NCBI GenBank assembly: GCA_030435675.1
Contig: CM059625.1
Location: 8,928,001-8,992,000 of the forward strand
Source: Steinernema hermaphroditum
Lineage: Eukaryota > Nematoda > Chromadorea > Rhabditida > Steinernematidae
Length of the DNA: 64,000 nt
Direction: 5' to 3'
Part shown: piece after piece, positions 42,177 through 53,855 of the stretch
How positions within the stretch are numbered: position 1 is the first letter of the stretch
Layout: the number at the start of each line of letters is the position of its first letter
Notes under the pieces: model-generated
Told to the model about the DNA's origin: nothing
The model's database searches: none
Seen by the model: the letters and a program-made list of their open reading frames with translations, nothing else
Program-made: the position numbers and the translations under genes

Positions 42177-44875
42177 TCAAAATTTATCTCGAGCCTCTTC
42201 TTCTTCCTGCTTCCGCCTTTTATACTGTAAGTAGTGATGATGGAAAACCATATAAATCGTTTCAAAAAACAAGAAAACAAATTCGCAGCATGTTAGGAAG
42301 CTAACGCCAGACCAAAGTCCGAGCTGCCCTCCGAAATCAGCTAACATTTTCACAACCTAAACCAGATTGTGACAATATAGTGAACGTAAGCCCTTACTCC
42401 GTACGCTTCGGATTCGCTAAACACTTCAAAATTCAGTGCTTCGTAGAATACTTCAACCATTGCTCCGTTCTCCCTTAACTGTGATTAGACAAACCTTTTT
42501 GATGCACTTACTGGTAATGTTCATTGCATTGTTCTGGGGTAAGTTGGCAGTTTTTTAGTGATATATTCAAACTTTGTGAGGGCCACTTGGCCGCTGAATA
42601 TGAGACTGTATACACAGACTGGTCACAAGGCTGTTGGCATCGGCATCGGAAACTGCCATGCACATTACTAAGATCGTTAGTTCGGCGCTCGAGACATTTC
42701 CCTGCAAAAGTGAACATTTGAATATTTCGTCAAATTACATACGTGATTCTGGGTTGAACACTTCACAGTGATGCGCATCTTTCAATACAGGAAAGCGAGG
42801 GTCTCCACAACCGCAGTCTTTGACAACCAGGTCTTGGAAGCAGGTTCGATAGCATCCCTGCAACATTTGGTTGATCGTGGAAAATACAACTAGCCTATTA
42901 CCTCTGTTGAATATCGGAAACCTTCATATATGTAATTTGTGGTCAGTCCATTAGGTACACAGTCACCGTAAGGGGCGGGAAGTCGCGACATTTTAGACTA
43001 AAGCAGATTGTGCTTAGAAGAGTGCAAATGAAGCAGACCATTCTCATGCCGAATGAAGAGATGTAGCCGGTCGGTGCACTATATCCAAAGGTATCCTAAA
43101 CCGATTGGCATAAAGGCAATAAAGGTATTGTATACCGGAAAAGGATATTCGTCCTTATCATGAATTGTGATTCGAATTCCGACTGCTTCAGTGGTTGGGA
43201 GATATTCTGTTGCGTTTACGTACACCAATATGCGCAAGCCTGAAAGTTCAATATTAAACGGTTGAAGGAAGCGTTTCGTTTCCTACCGTACATCGGACCA
43301 GCACGAAGACTGCTTTTAATCTCAGATCTGTTATGATTGAACATAAAGCAATTGCCAAAAGTAGGATCGTCGATGATGAGAAAGTCTCTAAATGTGCTCT
43401 AGGCTGGTACTTCTAGATACAACGAACCTGTCGATGTCACAAGCCATCCCATTAAAGGAGCATTTCTGCAAAAGTTGGTGCTTCTGAATGGATAGAGCAA
43501 TTCGTTGTTCGCGAGATAGCTTTGACATTGCAAAAATGATGTTTTCCTTCGCCTTCGTCACAATAGCAACTTCATCGTTCATGTCCTAAACGTAACTTTT
43601 GAATTTGTGTTGTCGGAGTGTTATCGATCACCTTAAATCCCAGTGCTTCAAGGACTTTAGCCTCATCGGCCTGGACATGCCCATAATATTCCCAAAGTTT
43701 GAGTATTGAAATGGTCTGAAAAGTGAGTACTACTCTACAGGGCACAACATATTTACTACTTACAGAATCAAAGGCTACGCAAAACGGATCGAATTTTTGA
43801 CAGAGACATGGTTTCCTCTCGCTCGATTTGACTCCTGTATTGCCAGTAGCTTGTTTCGTGCAGTAATTGTGGTCATCGCAGAAGTCGCACATTTCTTCGT
43901 TCCACGTCTCTCGCGGGTAGCAAGGCCAAGCATCTCCACTATCTCTGTCGAAAGCACAAAGGCACATCTTTTCGGCTTCTGGTTTGCTAGTCGTGTTGGC
44001 GGTGCACTGTATTCCGCTGCCACTGTTTTTGCAAACACAATCGGAATACGCCTGAAGTATTCAGCTATCAAGTCAAACACCCCGAAGTTGTGAAATGTGA
44101 AATGTCCCTGTGAAAGCTCAAAACCTACCGGCTCGAACATAGCCGTTGCACGTTTCCGTCTTCTTCGAACAGCAGCTTCATCGTCATCGTCCACCGCTTC
44201 CTCCTTCGGCTTTAAGTTGTTTTGGCCGGCCTTCTCCATTACATCATTAAAAACATTTAGCTGATAGAAAGAATAGTCATGATACCCTTTTGTAAATGTA
44301 TTTAACTTACAATTTTTCGAATGGCATGCACGTCTTGCAGAAGACTGTCTTTGTATGGATTAAGATTGCATATGGTTATGGCAGGGAATGGCGCTGAAAC
44401 AAAACGCCGCGGTCAACATTATTGTAAAATTATCCACCTGTATCAAATTTTAGTTGAATATCAGTGATCTTGTCCATTCGCTTATACTTTTCAACCACAC
44501 TACAGGCCTGGTAGATGAATGTTCCTGCGCACATTAACAGCAGAAATATCCACACTGCTCTAAATTTAAAAGGAAACTCTTATTACAAGGCGGCGCAACG
44601 CTGACCAACCGGTAAAGAGCATTTGGTGCTTGGCCGAGCATTGGAATGCCATGACTGGACGTCTTGTAGCAGAACTGTTTGAAGTGCCAGCGAAGACGTT
44701 CTTTGTAGGGAAGGCGAGAAGGATCGATACAGTGGCCAGCATCTTCTTCCAGCAGGTTACATTGGATATCCTTCTCACAGTCATTGGTCCCGTCGCCCCA
44801 GCCGAAACGAGTCATTATGTTGGCCACGTGAAGGACATCAGTATCTGATGCCAGATAAAGACTGTTCTTTGCCAT
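42177..44875 (-). CDS. Degenerin, DEG/ENaC sodium channel subunit (MEC-4/DEL-1 group)
   Basis: Read from ATG at 44875 ([20 protein letters not shown]; an in-frame ATG at 45016 is possible) to TGA at 42177. The cytoplasmic start includes the gating motif [17 protein letters not shown]1 ([18 protein letters not shown]) is followed by [21 protein letters not shown] charged insert ([20 protein letters not shown]) fits the degenerin-specific extracellular regulatory region. The Cys-rich domain includes [20 protein letters not shown] (about 43900-43960) and [20 protein letters not shown] (about 42590-42650). The pre-TM2 segment [20 protein letters not shown] keeps the small Ala at the degeneration position. 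TM2 ([20 protein letters not shown]) and a short basic-acidic tail complete the subunit. The order and wording match mechanosensory degenerins. Which paralogue it is (mec-4, mec-10, del-1, deg-1) cannot be told by eye. Confidence 0.92.
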
Positions 44876-46247
44876 GACGGCGAAGTAGGATGCGACAGCG
44901 AGAAACAGAGAAGAGTGTGTGAAGTGGACAGAACCACGTCGATACTCATCGTTCATTAGAAATGCATTAATGAGGGGTTGTCTGCGAACATCAGGAACAA
45001 AAATCGGGGAAAACATGCAATATATGAAAAGTGCATTTTGAAGGTTAGTTTAAGAATGAAGAACATTTACCCGTATCTTTCAGATTAACTCATTCCCGGA
45101 GTCTTACTATACAATACCCAGCGGTGATTTCTTTAACGATCATGACGTACTGGAGAAAAGGCATTTTTATTATCGGTACTGAACCTTGATTAGTCTGCAG
45201 CAAACTTCCAAGAACGGTCACAGAAGAGGAGCCGTTAGTTTAGTATAGAATCACTGTGGTATCCGATTGAATGTGAAAAAACAACAACGGAAATATTGTT
45301 CGTAAAACAGTGTTCTATACAGGAATGCAGGTAAACTCAACTTGCAGACAACTACGCACCAAAATATCCGATTTCGCGAATAATTCGGTGCGAAACGCAT
45401 ACGGACGAAATGGTGTTGAAAATGCTGTTCATGCCTATTAATCATCAGTAATCCGACGAGACGCATTGAGAAAAAACCCGTTTTTGTATTTGTTTTGGTG
45501 ATAACCGTAAACGATGTCACCGCAAAATTATTAATCGCCATCTGCTCCGAAGGCGACGAGTATCGTTTCTCATGTCTGATCGCTGATTAACCGTATCGGC
45601 AGACGTCTTCTTCAAAGAAGTAATAAATTATTCTGAGCATTTTGTGATAAGTTCGCACTATTCCTTTCTATGTAGCGTTTCGACCAGCGCCCATAGCATG
45701 GATGCATTTCATTTGTTTTATTCGCCGTAATTTGTTTATTGAATGTTGACTGAGCTAATTGAACATGGAGCCGATTGCTTTAATTTGGCTCACTGTTTAT
45801 CGCATAAACATTGCCACAATTAAGTTTTATGACGCTTCTCGTTAGGGGATTAAACAATTGTTTTTGTCAATCAACCACCGTAGTCTACCCAACTCCCCAA
45901 TATTTCACAATCTGTGCACTTTTGACGGATACCGTAACCGCGTGGAGAAAGGCGAGCGGTGTGCAGTTTCCATTAAACAGCGAACGATCTTCCCGATTGA
46001 TTTACTCTTCGCTTTTTTGTCTCACTTTTATGATATAAGTTGTCACTGCTTGTTTGCCTTCAGGATCAATCGTCCATTATTGTGATTCTTCACTCATTTC
46101 CCTATGCCAGATACTATAATCTTCCCAATTGCAACCAATTGACGCCTTCTCCGGTTAATTGCTCTTTGCCTCACAAATATCCTCGCTCGACCTCTCGCCC
46201 ATTGCGTATGGCTCGAGGCCAGACAACGGGCACTTTTCATTTGCAGT
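44876..46247. other. Divergent intergenic region: degenerin (-) and TLX-type homeobox (+)
   Basis: 1.4 kb that should hold the promoters of both genes. No further gene was recognised; open frames here lack domains. A TTTCATTTGCAG acceptor ends at 46246, one base before the homeobox ATG, suggesting a spliced leader or an upstream exon. Confidence 0.45.
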
Positions 46248-47108
46248 ATGGTAGTGGCGATGAAGAAGCGACTGGCATTCGGTATCTCTGCTATTCTTAA
46301 TGACGAAAAACTTCCAGCACCCGCTTCCCCACCCCATCAGCCGAGTACAGCCGAATCCGCAACCACGTCGACAGTATCCCCTCTGCCCTCCCCAGCCGTT
46401 CTTATTCCTTCTCAGCCTCCACTCAGCTACCTCTCAGCGATGGTAACAAATCCCTGGCGAAGTCCGTCGAGCTACGAAGGTAGCTGCCTCGGGGAACGTT
46501 TGGCATCGACAATCAAGGATCACCCCAGGCGAGAAAAGCGAGCTGGACATCCGTATAAAAGCAGAGCTCCGGCGAAGCAGAAAAAGCCGAGAACCTCCTT
46601 CACTAAGAAACAAGTGGCCCTGTTGGAAACTCGCTTCTTAGATCAGAAGTATCTTGCTTCTGCGGAAAGAGCGCATCTTGCTTCGCAACTAAATATGAGC
46701 GACTCTCAGGTGAAAACGTGGTTTCAAAACCGGCGTACCAAATGGAGGTATAAATTCTTTTCTACTCAGATGACACGGCTTACTGTCAAACACTTTTAAA
46801 AGATGTGTTTCCTTACATTTAAAGAAGTGGAATGAAATTATATTTTGTGATTACTGTTTCTTGATTTTTGATGCTATCTCATTTGTCGGTTATGTTATCT
46901 GACACTCTGTTTTTAAGTGAGTGCCAGTGTTTAAGTTTTTTATTTTTTTATTATTTATTATAAGTAACGGTTCATTTCTTTAAATTTTCACGCGATTCAC
47001 TTTAGGCGTCAAGAAGCGGAAGAACGTGAATTCGAGGACAAGGCAGCTGTAAGAATGCTTTCCACATATGGACAATGCTTCTTCGCCAGACCAGACATCA
47101 CCTTGTAG
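46248..47108 (+). CDS. TLX (C15/HOX11)-type homeodomain transcription factor
   Basis: Two exons: 46248-46748 and 47006-47108, joined in frame through a GTATAA...TTTAG intron. Near the start [12 protein letters not shown] is an eh1-like Groucho-binding motif, in the position and style of TLX proteins. A Pro/Ser-rich linker leads to a homeodomain at about 46575-46748 plus the first codons of exon 2. It starts [18 protein letters not shown] and has [20 protein letters not shown] and [13 protein letters not shown]. The Thr at homeodomain position 47 (VKTWF) is typical of the TLX/BarH group. The run after the domain ([19 protein letters not shown]) also fits TLX. The protein ends at TAG 47106-47108. 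Expected role: nuclear repressor or activator in cell-fate specification, probably neuronal. The gene lies tail to tail with an NK-2-type homeobox gene. Confidence 0.88.
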
Positions 47109-47265
47109 CTCAAGAAGCATGGAGCTCATAAGTAACACTTGCTTTAAAATGATCTTCAACGAAGTGTGCGGAAGAATGTTTTATTGACATCTATGTTTGT
47201 AGAATAGCATTTTTGTAAATACTGATAATAAACTGCGCACTGCACCATATACCAAGTTGGGAACG

Positions 47266-48008
47266 CTATGGTAAATTACCGAACCCAAACAACTGGGTAT
47301 TGAATATCTGAAGGTTATATTTTGTTGGAAAAAGGCGGTACCGAACTAGCTCACCTGCGATGCAAATGGAAATTGAGACGTGAGCTGAAGGGTGCGGTCT
47401 TGGTCGATGCGTTTGCATTTGTAACGCCGATTTTGAAACCAAATCTTCACTTGGGTGGAGGTGAGCCCCAAATCGTTGGCCAACTTATCCCTTTCTGATG
47501 CGCTCACATAACGCTGTTGGTTGAACCTTCGTTCAAGTTCCATGACCTGTGGTTTTTTTAATAATCTGAAACTACCTGCAATTACCTGACTGTTGGAGAA
47601 GAGAACTCGAGGCTTTCTTCGATTTTGGTGTGTTCGCAAATGTATTTCCTTGTCATTATGCTCAGTACTTGACGGTTTCGACAGATGGACATCTGAAGTT
47701 TGAACCGTAATTCCTGTTGAAAACCGTAAGAAATAACCGTTTGCGTCGCTTGAAAAGTTATGTTGAGCAAGAAAATAGGGATTGAAGTTGTGTTCCGCGA
47801 ACGATGGCGCATTGCCGTGGAGGAAAGGAGGTGAGGGATTGGAGGGGGGAAAAGCCGGTTGAGTTCCAAAATGATTGGAAGCAGTGCAGGTCTGGTTCAA
47901 AAAGGATATCTCTCGGTCAGTTTCTCTACCTAGTATTTGGGAAGGTTGAGATTCGGCAGCCATCCACGACTGTTCGGCCAGGACGCGGTCAAGCGAAAAC
48001 GGATGCAT
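47266..48008 (-). CDS. NK-2-class homeodomain transcription factor (CEH-28/NKX2-5-like)
   Basis: Start ATG at 48008 ([20 protein letters not shown]). A Pro/Asn/Phe-rich N-terminal region is followed by a homeodomain beginning [13 protein letters not shown] 39-base intron (47547-47585) separates that from [20 protein letters not shown], and the recognition helix is [16 protein letters not shown]. Tyr at position 54 (RRYK) marks the NK-2 class, and the wording is closest to NKX2-5/2-3 and nematode CEH-28. The first exon pair would stop at 47346 (ASQVS). A better reading uses the CAG/GTGAGC donor there and an AACCTTCAG acceptor, adding [13 protein letters not shown] and ending at 47266. CEH-28 acts in a pharyngeal neuron in C. 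elegans; that orthology is inference supported by presumed X-linkage. No TN domain was recognised. Confidence 0.88.
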
Positions 48009-50403
48009 TTCATGGAAGTGATTGAGGATTTGAGGATGTTATCCTTCTTTGGAGTGAGTACGTCTGTCAACGGGTTCCGCTCCTCCTATATCTTCTTTCA
48101 CACCATTAAGTCTCGGCACCATATCGGCTTTCGTTTTCACATCAAATGGCACCGAAGAGGGTACGGTAGCTACTGAAGCACACTTCGAGATAGTCCGTCT
48201 CCATGCGTCCGTCATCATGTGGCACTCGACCTCTTAGGTTATTAAGTGGCTCCCAAACGGAGCGATCGTTTGTGACTGAGCGCTCGAACTGTATGTGTTG
48301 TGTTTACTTTAACCCGATTCGCCCTTTTCGGTATAGCTGGAAACGATGGCCGCTACCGTTGCGTTTTAAGATAAGCACTAGAGCGCACATCCAGTTTCCT
48401 TTTTTGTTCGTCGGGTCTGTCGGGCCTTTTTAACACGGTTCGTGTTAAACAGAAAGTGAGCGGATTTTACACCGTGGTGGCCGCAACAAAGAAGGTCGAG
48501 CAACAGAACGGAGATACGTAGCGAGGTCGGGATCTGCTAGCGATTCGTCTTTTTTCACGCACCCGGGGCGGACAGGTTTTCGTTCACAACGGTAGAGCCG
48601 TTCAACTCCGATTCGCTTGGATCCATCAATAACCAACGCCGCAAGAAATGACCGTTTCATTGAACTCATTAACATCAATCATGCCACAAACACATGTCGT
48701 TGAAAACATACGCAGCAGACTTAAAAATAGAGAGTGCGCAAATATGTCGAAATAGAGGTTGGGCAAGTATGTCATTCACGTGAAGGGAATTCCCTTTCAC
48801 ATGTGCGTTTATAGGCACACTGTGTGCATCGCCACGTCAATCACCTTTAAAGATCATACACCTCGCCGCAATAAAATGATCAAGTCGAGAAATTGTGTGT
48901 CACGGTGCAAAGTTCGAGGTGGAAGTGATCACAAAATCACTGGATGCACGGACGTCATTTTGATCTCCCGAACAATCTGCAGAATACAGTCGGGCTCCGT
49001 TATTTGGAAGTACTTTAGTTTCTCTAAACTAAACCGAAGCTAGTATTGTGCCAACATCAACATCTTCCGATGCCCGAGACTTGAAGCCATGACACATACC
49101 AGAGAAGCAAAGCGAGAATGAGATCCCACATACTAAGATATTGCAAATAAAATTCAAAAAACACTTCAGAGGTGCGAGTCAAGGTTTGTCTTGGTGTTAC
49201 GCCTGTACAAATCGAAATGAGTTTGATGCAATAAGGGCCACTTTGTTTTCACTCTTATCTGCTGGGTTATGTTGCATGGCATCGTTCATTAGCAATGCTG
49301 TGCGAAATAGAAATTCCGGACTACGCACAAAATGAAAAAACTAAGGACCACCCGTAATGCTTTACATGAACACTTGACAACAGTTCGTCATTAATCGCTT
49401 ATGATGTTTTGTCGCTGAAAATTTTATTTTTGTTTACTAGGTTATTTATGCCGATACATCAAAAATCAAACGCTCGCTTAAAACGCAATCTAATCAACAA
49501 AAAGATGACCTTTGTATCACCCAAAATTAAGTGGTCACACTTCCGCCGCGCCCTAATTTCTGGATTATAGTCACGCTGTTGGGTTTTGTTCAAAAATTGA
49601 CCAGAAGGCGTAAGATTACATCACCAAGAACTAAAGGGTTACCCAGTACTACACGTTCTTGTAGTGCCTTAGAAATTGATATATGTCTTTATATCATTAT
49701 TGTTGACGCTGAGGCGCGGTCAAAAACAGAGTGGGATAAGTACTTTGATCGCTTTTGGTCACCACTGTTCCGCCTACCGACCGCAATCGGTTCGCTAAAG
49801 ACTTCAACAGTCACCCTTCCTGGATATAACGATCATGACGCCGATAAGACTTTGTTCGTTCTCTACACGATTCATAAGAGACATCGTTTAATGCCGCACT
49901 TTTTGCGCGTCTTGTTTTGGCTGATAGTGGCCTAGTTTTTCGTTGTCCTATCCGATAGATTGATCCTTATGGTGCCGGGCTACTCTGTTATCACTTATCG
50001 CCAAATAGAGGTGATTCCAAAGGCCGGCTCCGCCCTTTCACCGCCTACAAACGACCTCCTCCTCTGTCTGCAGGACGTTAAGACGTGCGAACTTTGATAT
50101 GGGCACATATAAGAGGTTCATGGCGTCACAAATCCTTATTATATATTCTGCGCTCCTTGGCTCTGCTGATCATTCCGAATTTGTGATATCATGGGTGATC
50201 ATCGAAATCTATTGAACTATTCTGGACTTCAAGATCGTTGTTTACGTCTTTTCGATGTGATATGCATTATCAGTGTGCGTTGCCAGGTACCGAGTGCCTT
50301 CCAATGGCTAGTGACCGCTCATTTCGGTCACCTCGCCGTTTCCGCTCGCTTGTCACGTCCGGTTCTCTCATGCTAACTAACCACAATTTCTTTTCAGATC
50401 AAA
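48009..50403. other. Long intergenic region upstream of P5C synthase and the NK-2 gene
   Basis: 2.4 kb with divergent flanking genes. GATA-like words (TTATCA, CTTATCG) cluster near 49990-50005, about 400 bases upstream of the P5C synthase start, which would suit gut expression but is weak evidence. Open frames at 48759-49043 and 49531-49935 have no recognisable domain. A TTTTCAG acceptor lies at about 50391-50397, just before the ATG at 50404. Confidence 0.4.
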
Positions 50404-53191
50404 ATGCTGAAAGTGTGCAGCAAAGTTCGCGGAGCTCTGCAGATGAAGCGTCTCTATGCTACGTGCGTAGTTCCAGCTCCGAGCGCCGTCGTCGAAACGA
50501 AAACGGTGACGATCCCCCACACTGGAGTGGGAATGAGTGGAGTTAGAGACCAGGACGGAAACTTCAGCACTTCCTCGCTGAGACATCATCACGTCGTCCT
50601 CAACACCCGCAACGACCTCAAGAAAGCACAGAGAATCGTTGTTAAAATGGGTAGTGCCGTTATTACTCGTGAGGACGAATGTGGCTTGGCACTTGGACGG
50701 CTGGCCTCAATCGTTGAACAAGTGTCTGAGCTCCAGCAAAGTGGGCGTCAGATGCTGATCGTTTCGTCAGGGGCCGTCGCCTTCGGAAGACAGAAGCTTC
50801 GTCAGGAACTGGTCATGTCCATGTCCATGCGACAGACCCTCCGCGGTCCTGCCGGGATGCAAACGGACAAACGTGCTTGTGCCGCTTCTGGCATGCCAGG
50901 GCTGATGAGCCTCTATGAGCAGCTCTTCCAGCAGTATGGAATCACCGTTGCGCAAGTCCTTCTAACAAAGCCGGACATTGATGATCCCCAGAGGCGCAAG
51001 AATCTCCAAGCGACCATTGAGAGCCTCTTAAACCTCAACATCATTCCCATCGTCAACGCGAATGACGCTGTCGCTCCCGATCCAAAACTGAACATGGTAA
51101 TAAGAGTTGGCACGGTACTTTTAAAGTTGAGAATTTTGAATTGCAGCATATCAGCGACAACGATTCATTGGCCGCTCGCCTCAGTTCTGAAATTGCGGCC
51201 GATCTGATGATTATCCTCAGCGATGTAAATGGAGTCTACACTGGGCCCCCGGACATGGAAGGTTCCCGTCTCCTGCACACGTACTGTCCCTCCGAATCCT
51301 CGAGCGTCGTTTTCGGTGCAAATTCGAAGTTCGGCACGGGCGGCATGGAATCAAAGGTAATACAAAACTCAAGTTTCCCAACAACATTTCCATGATAGGT
51401 GAGCGCCTGCGTCAAAGCTTTGAGCGATGGCGTTGCTACCGTAATCACTAACGGAATGCAAACGAATGCCATCACGTCGGTTGTGTACGGCAAAAAAATC
51501 GGCACCATGTTCTGCAACACCACTCATTATGAGGGACCTCCTATCGAAGAAGTAGCAGCCAAATGTAGGCCGTATTATCATGGGATGCTATTTTAAGTTG
51601 TCCTATTAGGCAAAGAAGGCGGCCGTCTGCTCCAGTCTCTTTCGAACGCTGAGCGCGCTCAAATGGTGCGCCACATGGCTGATCTTTTGCTGACCCGCGA
51701 AAACGATATCATGGAAGCCAACCGACTGGACTTGCACAATGCTAAAAACGCAGGTAGAACTCGAAATAAAAAACTTTCTGGGTAATGGCTTTTTACAGAT
51801 TTGGAGCCCGCACTTATCAACAGGCTCAAGCTTACCAAACCAAAGCTCCTCGACTTGCACACCGGACTGAACACCATCGCCGATTCCGCTTCCACGCTGA
51901 TCGGCAAGGTTCTTCGCAAAATGAAGATCTCCGACCGTCTCTACCTCGAGCAAACGACTGTCCCTATTGGATCGCTTTTGGTGATCTTTGAATCGCGTCC
52001 GGACTGCCTTCCTCAGGTATATACGCACCATACGAAATCGTTTATTCAATCACTTTCAGGTTGCTGGTCTCGCCATGGCGTCTGGAAACTCCCTCATGCT
52101 GAAAGGAGGAAAGGAAGCCGAAGAAAGTAACAAGGTTCTTCATGGTATCGTTCAAGAGGCACTGGGAACTCACGGCTTCGAAATGAGAGACGCTGTCACT
52201 CTTGTTCGTTCCCGTGAGGACGTTGCCGAGTTGCTCCAGCTTACCGGTTTGTTTGCGCTATTAAGGTTTAGAGCAACAGAACTTTTCAGATCTAATTGAC
52301 CTGGTTATTCCTCGCGGATCTTCCGAACTTGTTCGCAATATGCAGGCGATGAGCAAAGGAATTCCAGTGCTTGGACACGCCGAAGGTGTCTGTCACGTCT
52401 ACATCGATGGCGAAGTTGATGAGCAGGTGAGTGCAATGTTTCCAATTTCCATATTGCAAATATAGTTTCTGCAGATGGCCGTTGACATCGTTCGTGACTC
52501 TAAGTGCGAATACCCCTCAGCCTGCAACGCCGCTGAAACGATCCTTGTCCACCGTCAACACTTAGGAACGCGATTCTTCGATCAGCTATGCGGAATGCTG
52601 AAGGCTGAGGGTGTGAAGCTTCACGCTGGCCCTAAGCTTCAGTCCCTTCTCAAATTCGGCCCTCCTGCAGCAGAGTCTCTCAAGTTTGAATACGGTCGCT
52701 TGGAGTGCACACTCGAAATCGTTGATAACTGTGACGAAGCCATTCAGCACATCATCCGGTACGGTAGCGGGCATACAGAGAGCATTGTGACCACGAACAG
52801 TAAGTTAGATGCATTCGTAATCAATGAGTTAATGTGCACTTTAAGACAATATTGCCGAACATTTCCTCTCGCAAGTGGACAGCGCTTGTGCATTCCATAA
52901 CGCGAGCACTCGCTTCGCCGACGGTTATCGCTTCGGTCTCGGTGAGTGATTGAGAGAGCGCTGCCCTGTTGACCAGTGTTCATTCTAGGCGCCGAAGTCG
53001 GTATCAGCACTGGCCGAATTCACGCACGCGGCCCCGTCGGTGTCGAGGGACTCTTGACTACAAAGTGGATTCTCCGCGGAGATGGACACACTGTTGAACA
53101 GTTCAAGGCAGGAGGAGCGTACAACTACACCCACGAAATGCTTGATCCCGATGCGGAAGTCCGCGAGCTTATCGCTCATAGCTCCTCATAA
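50404..53191 (+). CDS. alh-13: Delta-1-pyrroline-5-carboxylate synthase (bifunctional)
   Basis: Mitochondrial bifunctional enzyme that converts glutamate to glutamate-5-semialdehyde for proline and ornithine synthesis. The N-terminal glutamate 5-kinase half runs from about 50630 to 51570: [100 protein letters not shown]. The C-terminal gamma-glutamyl phosphate reductase half runs from about 51600 to 53191: [51 protein letters not shown], the catalytic-Cys region [16 protein letters not shown], and [21 protein letters not shown] basic, hydroxyl-rich N-terminus ([20 protein letters not shown]) fits a mitochondrial targeting peptide. About nine exons with short introns all stay in frame, and both active halves are complete. 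Codon use is biased to C/G-ending codons, suggesting high expression. Confidence 0.96.
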
Positions 53192-53855
53192 GCTACTGGC
53201 ATCAACGCACTGCCGCTTTAATGCATTCTTCATTTTTCCACTTTTATACGTGTACTATTATGCTATTTGTACAGATGCGTTGTGTAAACGTTCTTTATTT
53301 ATCGGAGAAGTAAAAAAGTGCTTGCTACCTATTCCTTTAGCCAAAATAGAACAAAATAGAAGCTTTGACGAGGCAGACTACTTCACGACACAGCTCAATT
53401 CCTAATAATTAAATTTTGTTTGTTACGCCATGTTCTTCTAGAATTTCTCGTCGCAGAACCTATTTATCACCACGAATGAGAAATTGTTTTTTCTTGTTTA
53501 TATTCGCGACGTTTTTGATTTGTTCGAATAGGAAATGCATGAACACTTCCCTGACAGGGGAGTGCTTTTCAGACGTGTCATTTATTGCACAATGTCATGA
53601 TAGTGTCGCAGACATATATGCCTACGACTGGCATGTAGTAATTGAGGGAGTGAGTAAGATCATTGGTATAGAGATCGCGTTAGCAGTTGATGAGATCCAC
53701 ATATACAAACACTGACTGAGATAAGCATATGAGATTTACAACCTCATTGACGGAATGTGACTTTTTTGGAATTTCTGAGTGAGTTGAGATGGGCAGTTAG
53801 AGGGCGTTATGGTATTCTGATAAGTGCTACCATTTTTGAGTGGCAATTTTTTGGT
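53192..53855. other. Convergent 3' flanks
   Basis: Spacer of about 660 bases between the stops of P5C synthase (+) and the CXC-like gene (-). The open frames here do not look like genes. Confidence 0.45.

Noticed and set aside
49531..49935. 134-codon plus-strand open frame upstream of P5C synthase
   Set aside because: No recognisable domain, no supporting splice sites and no conserved-looking motif.
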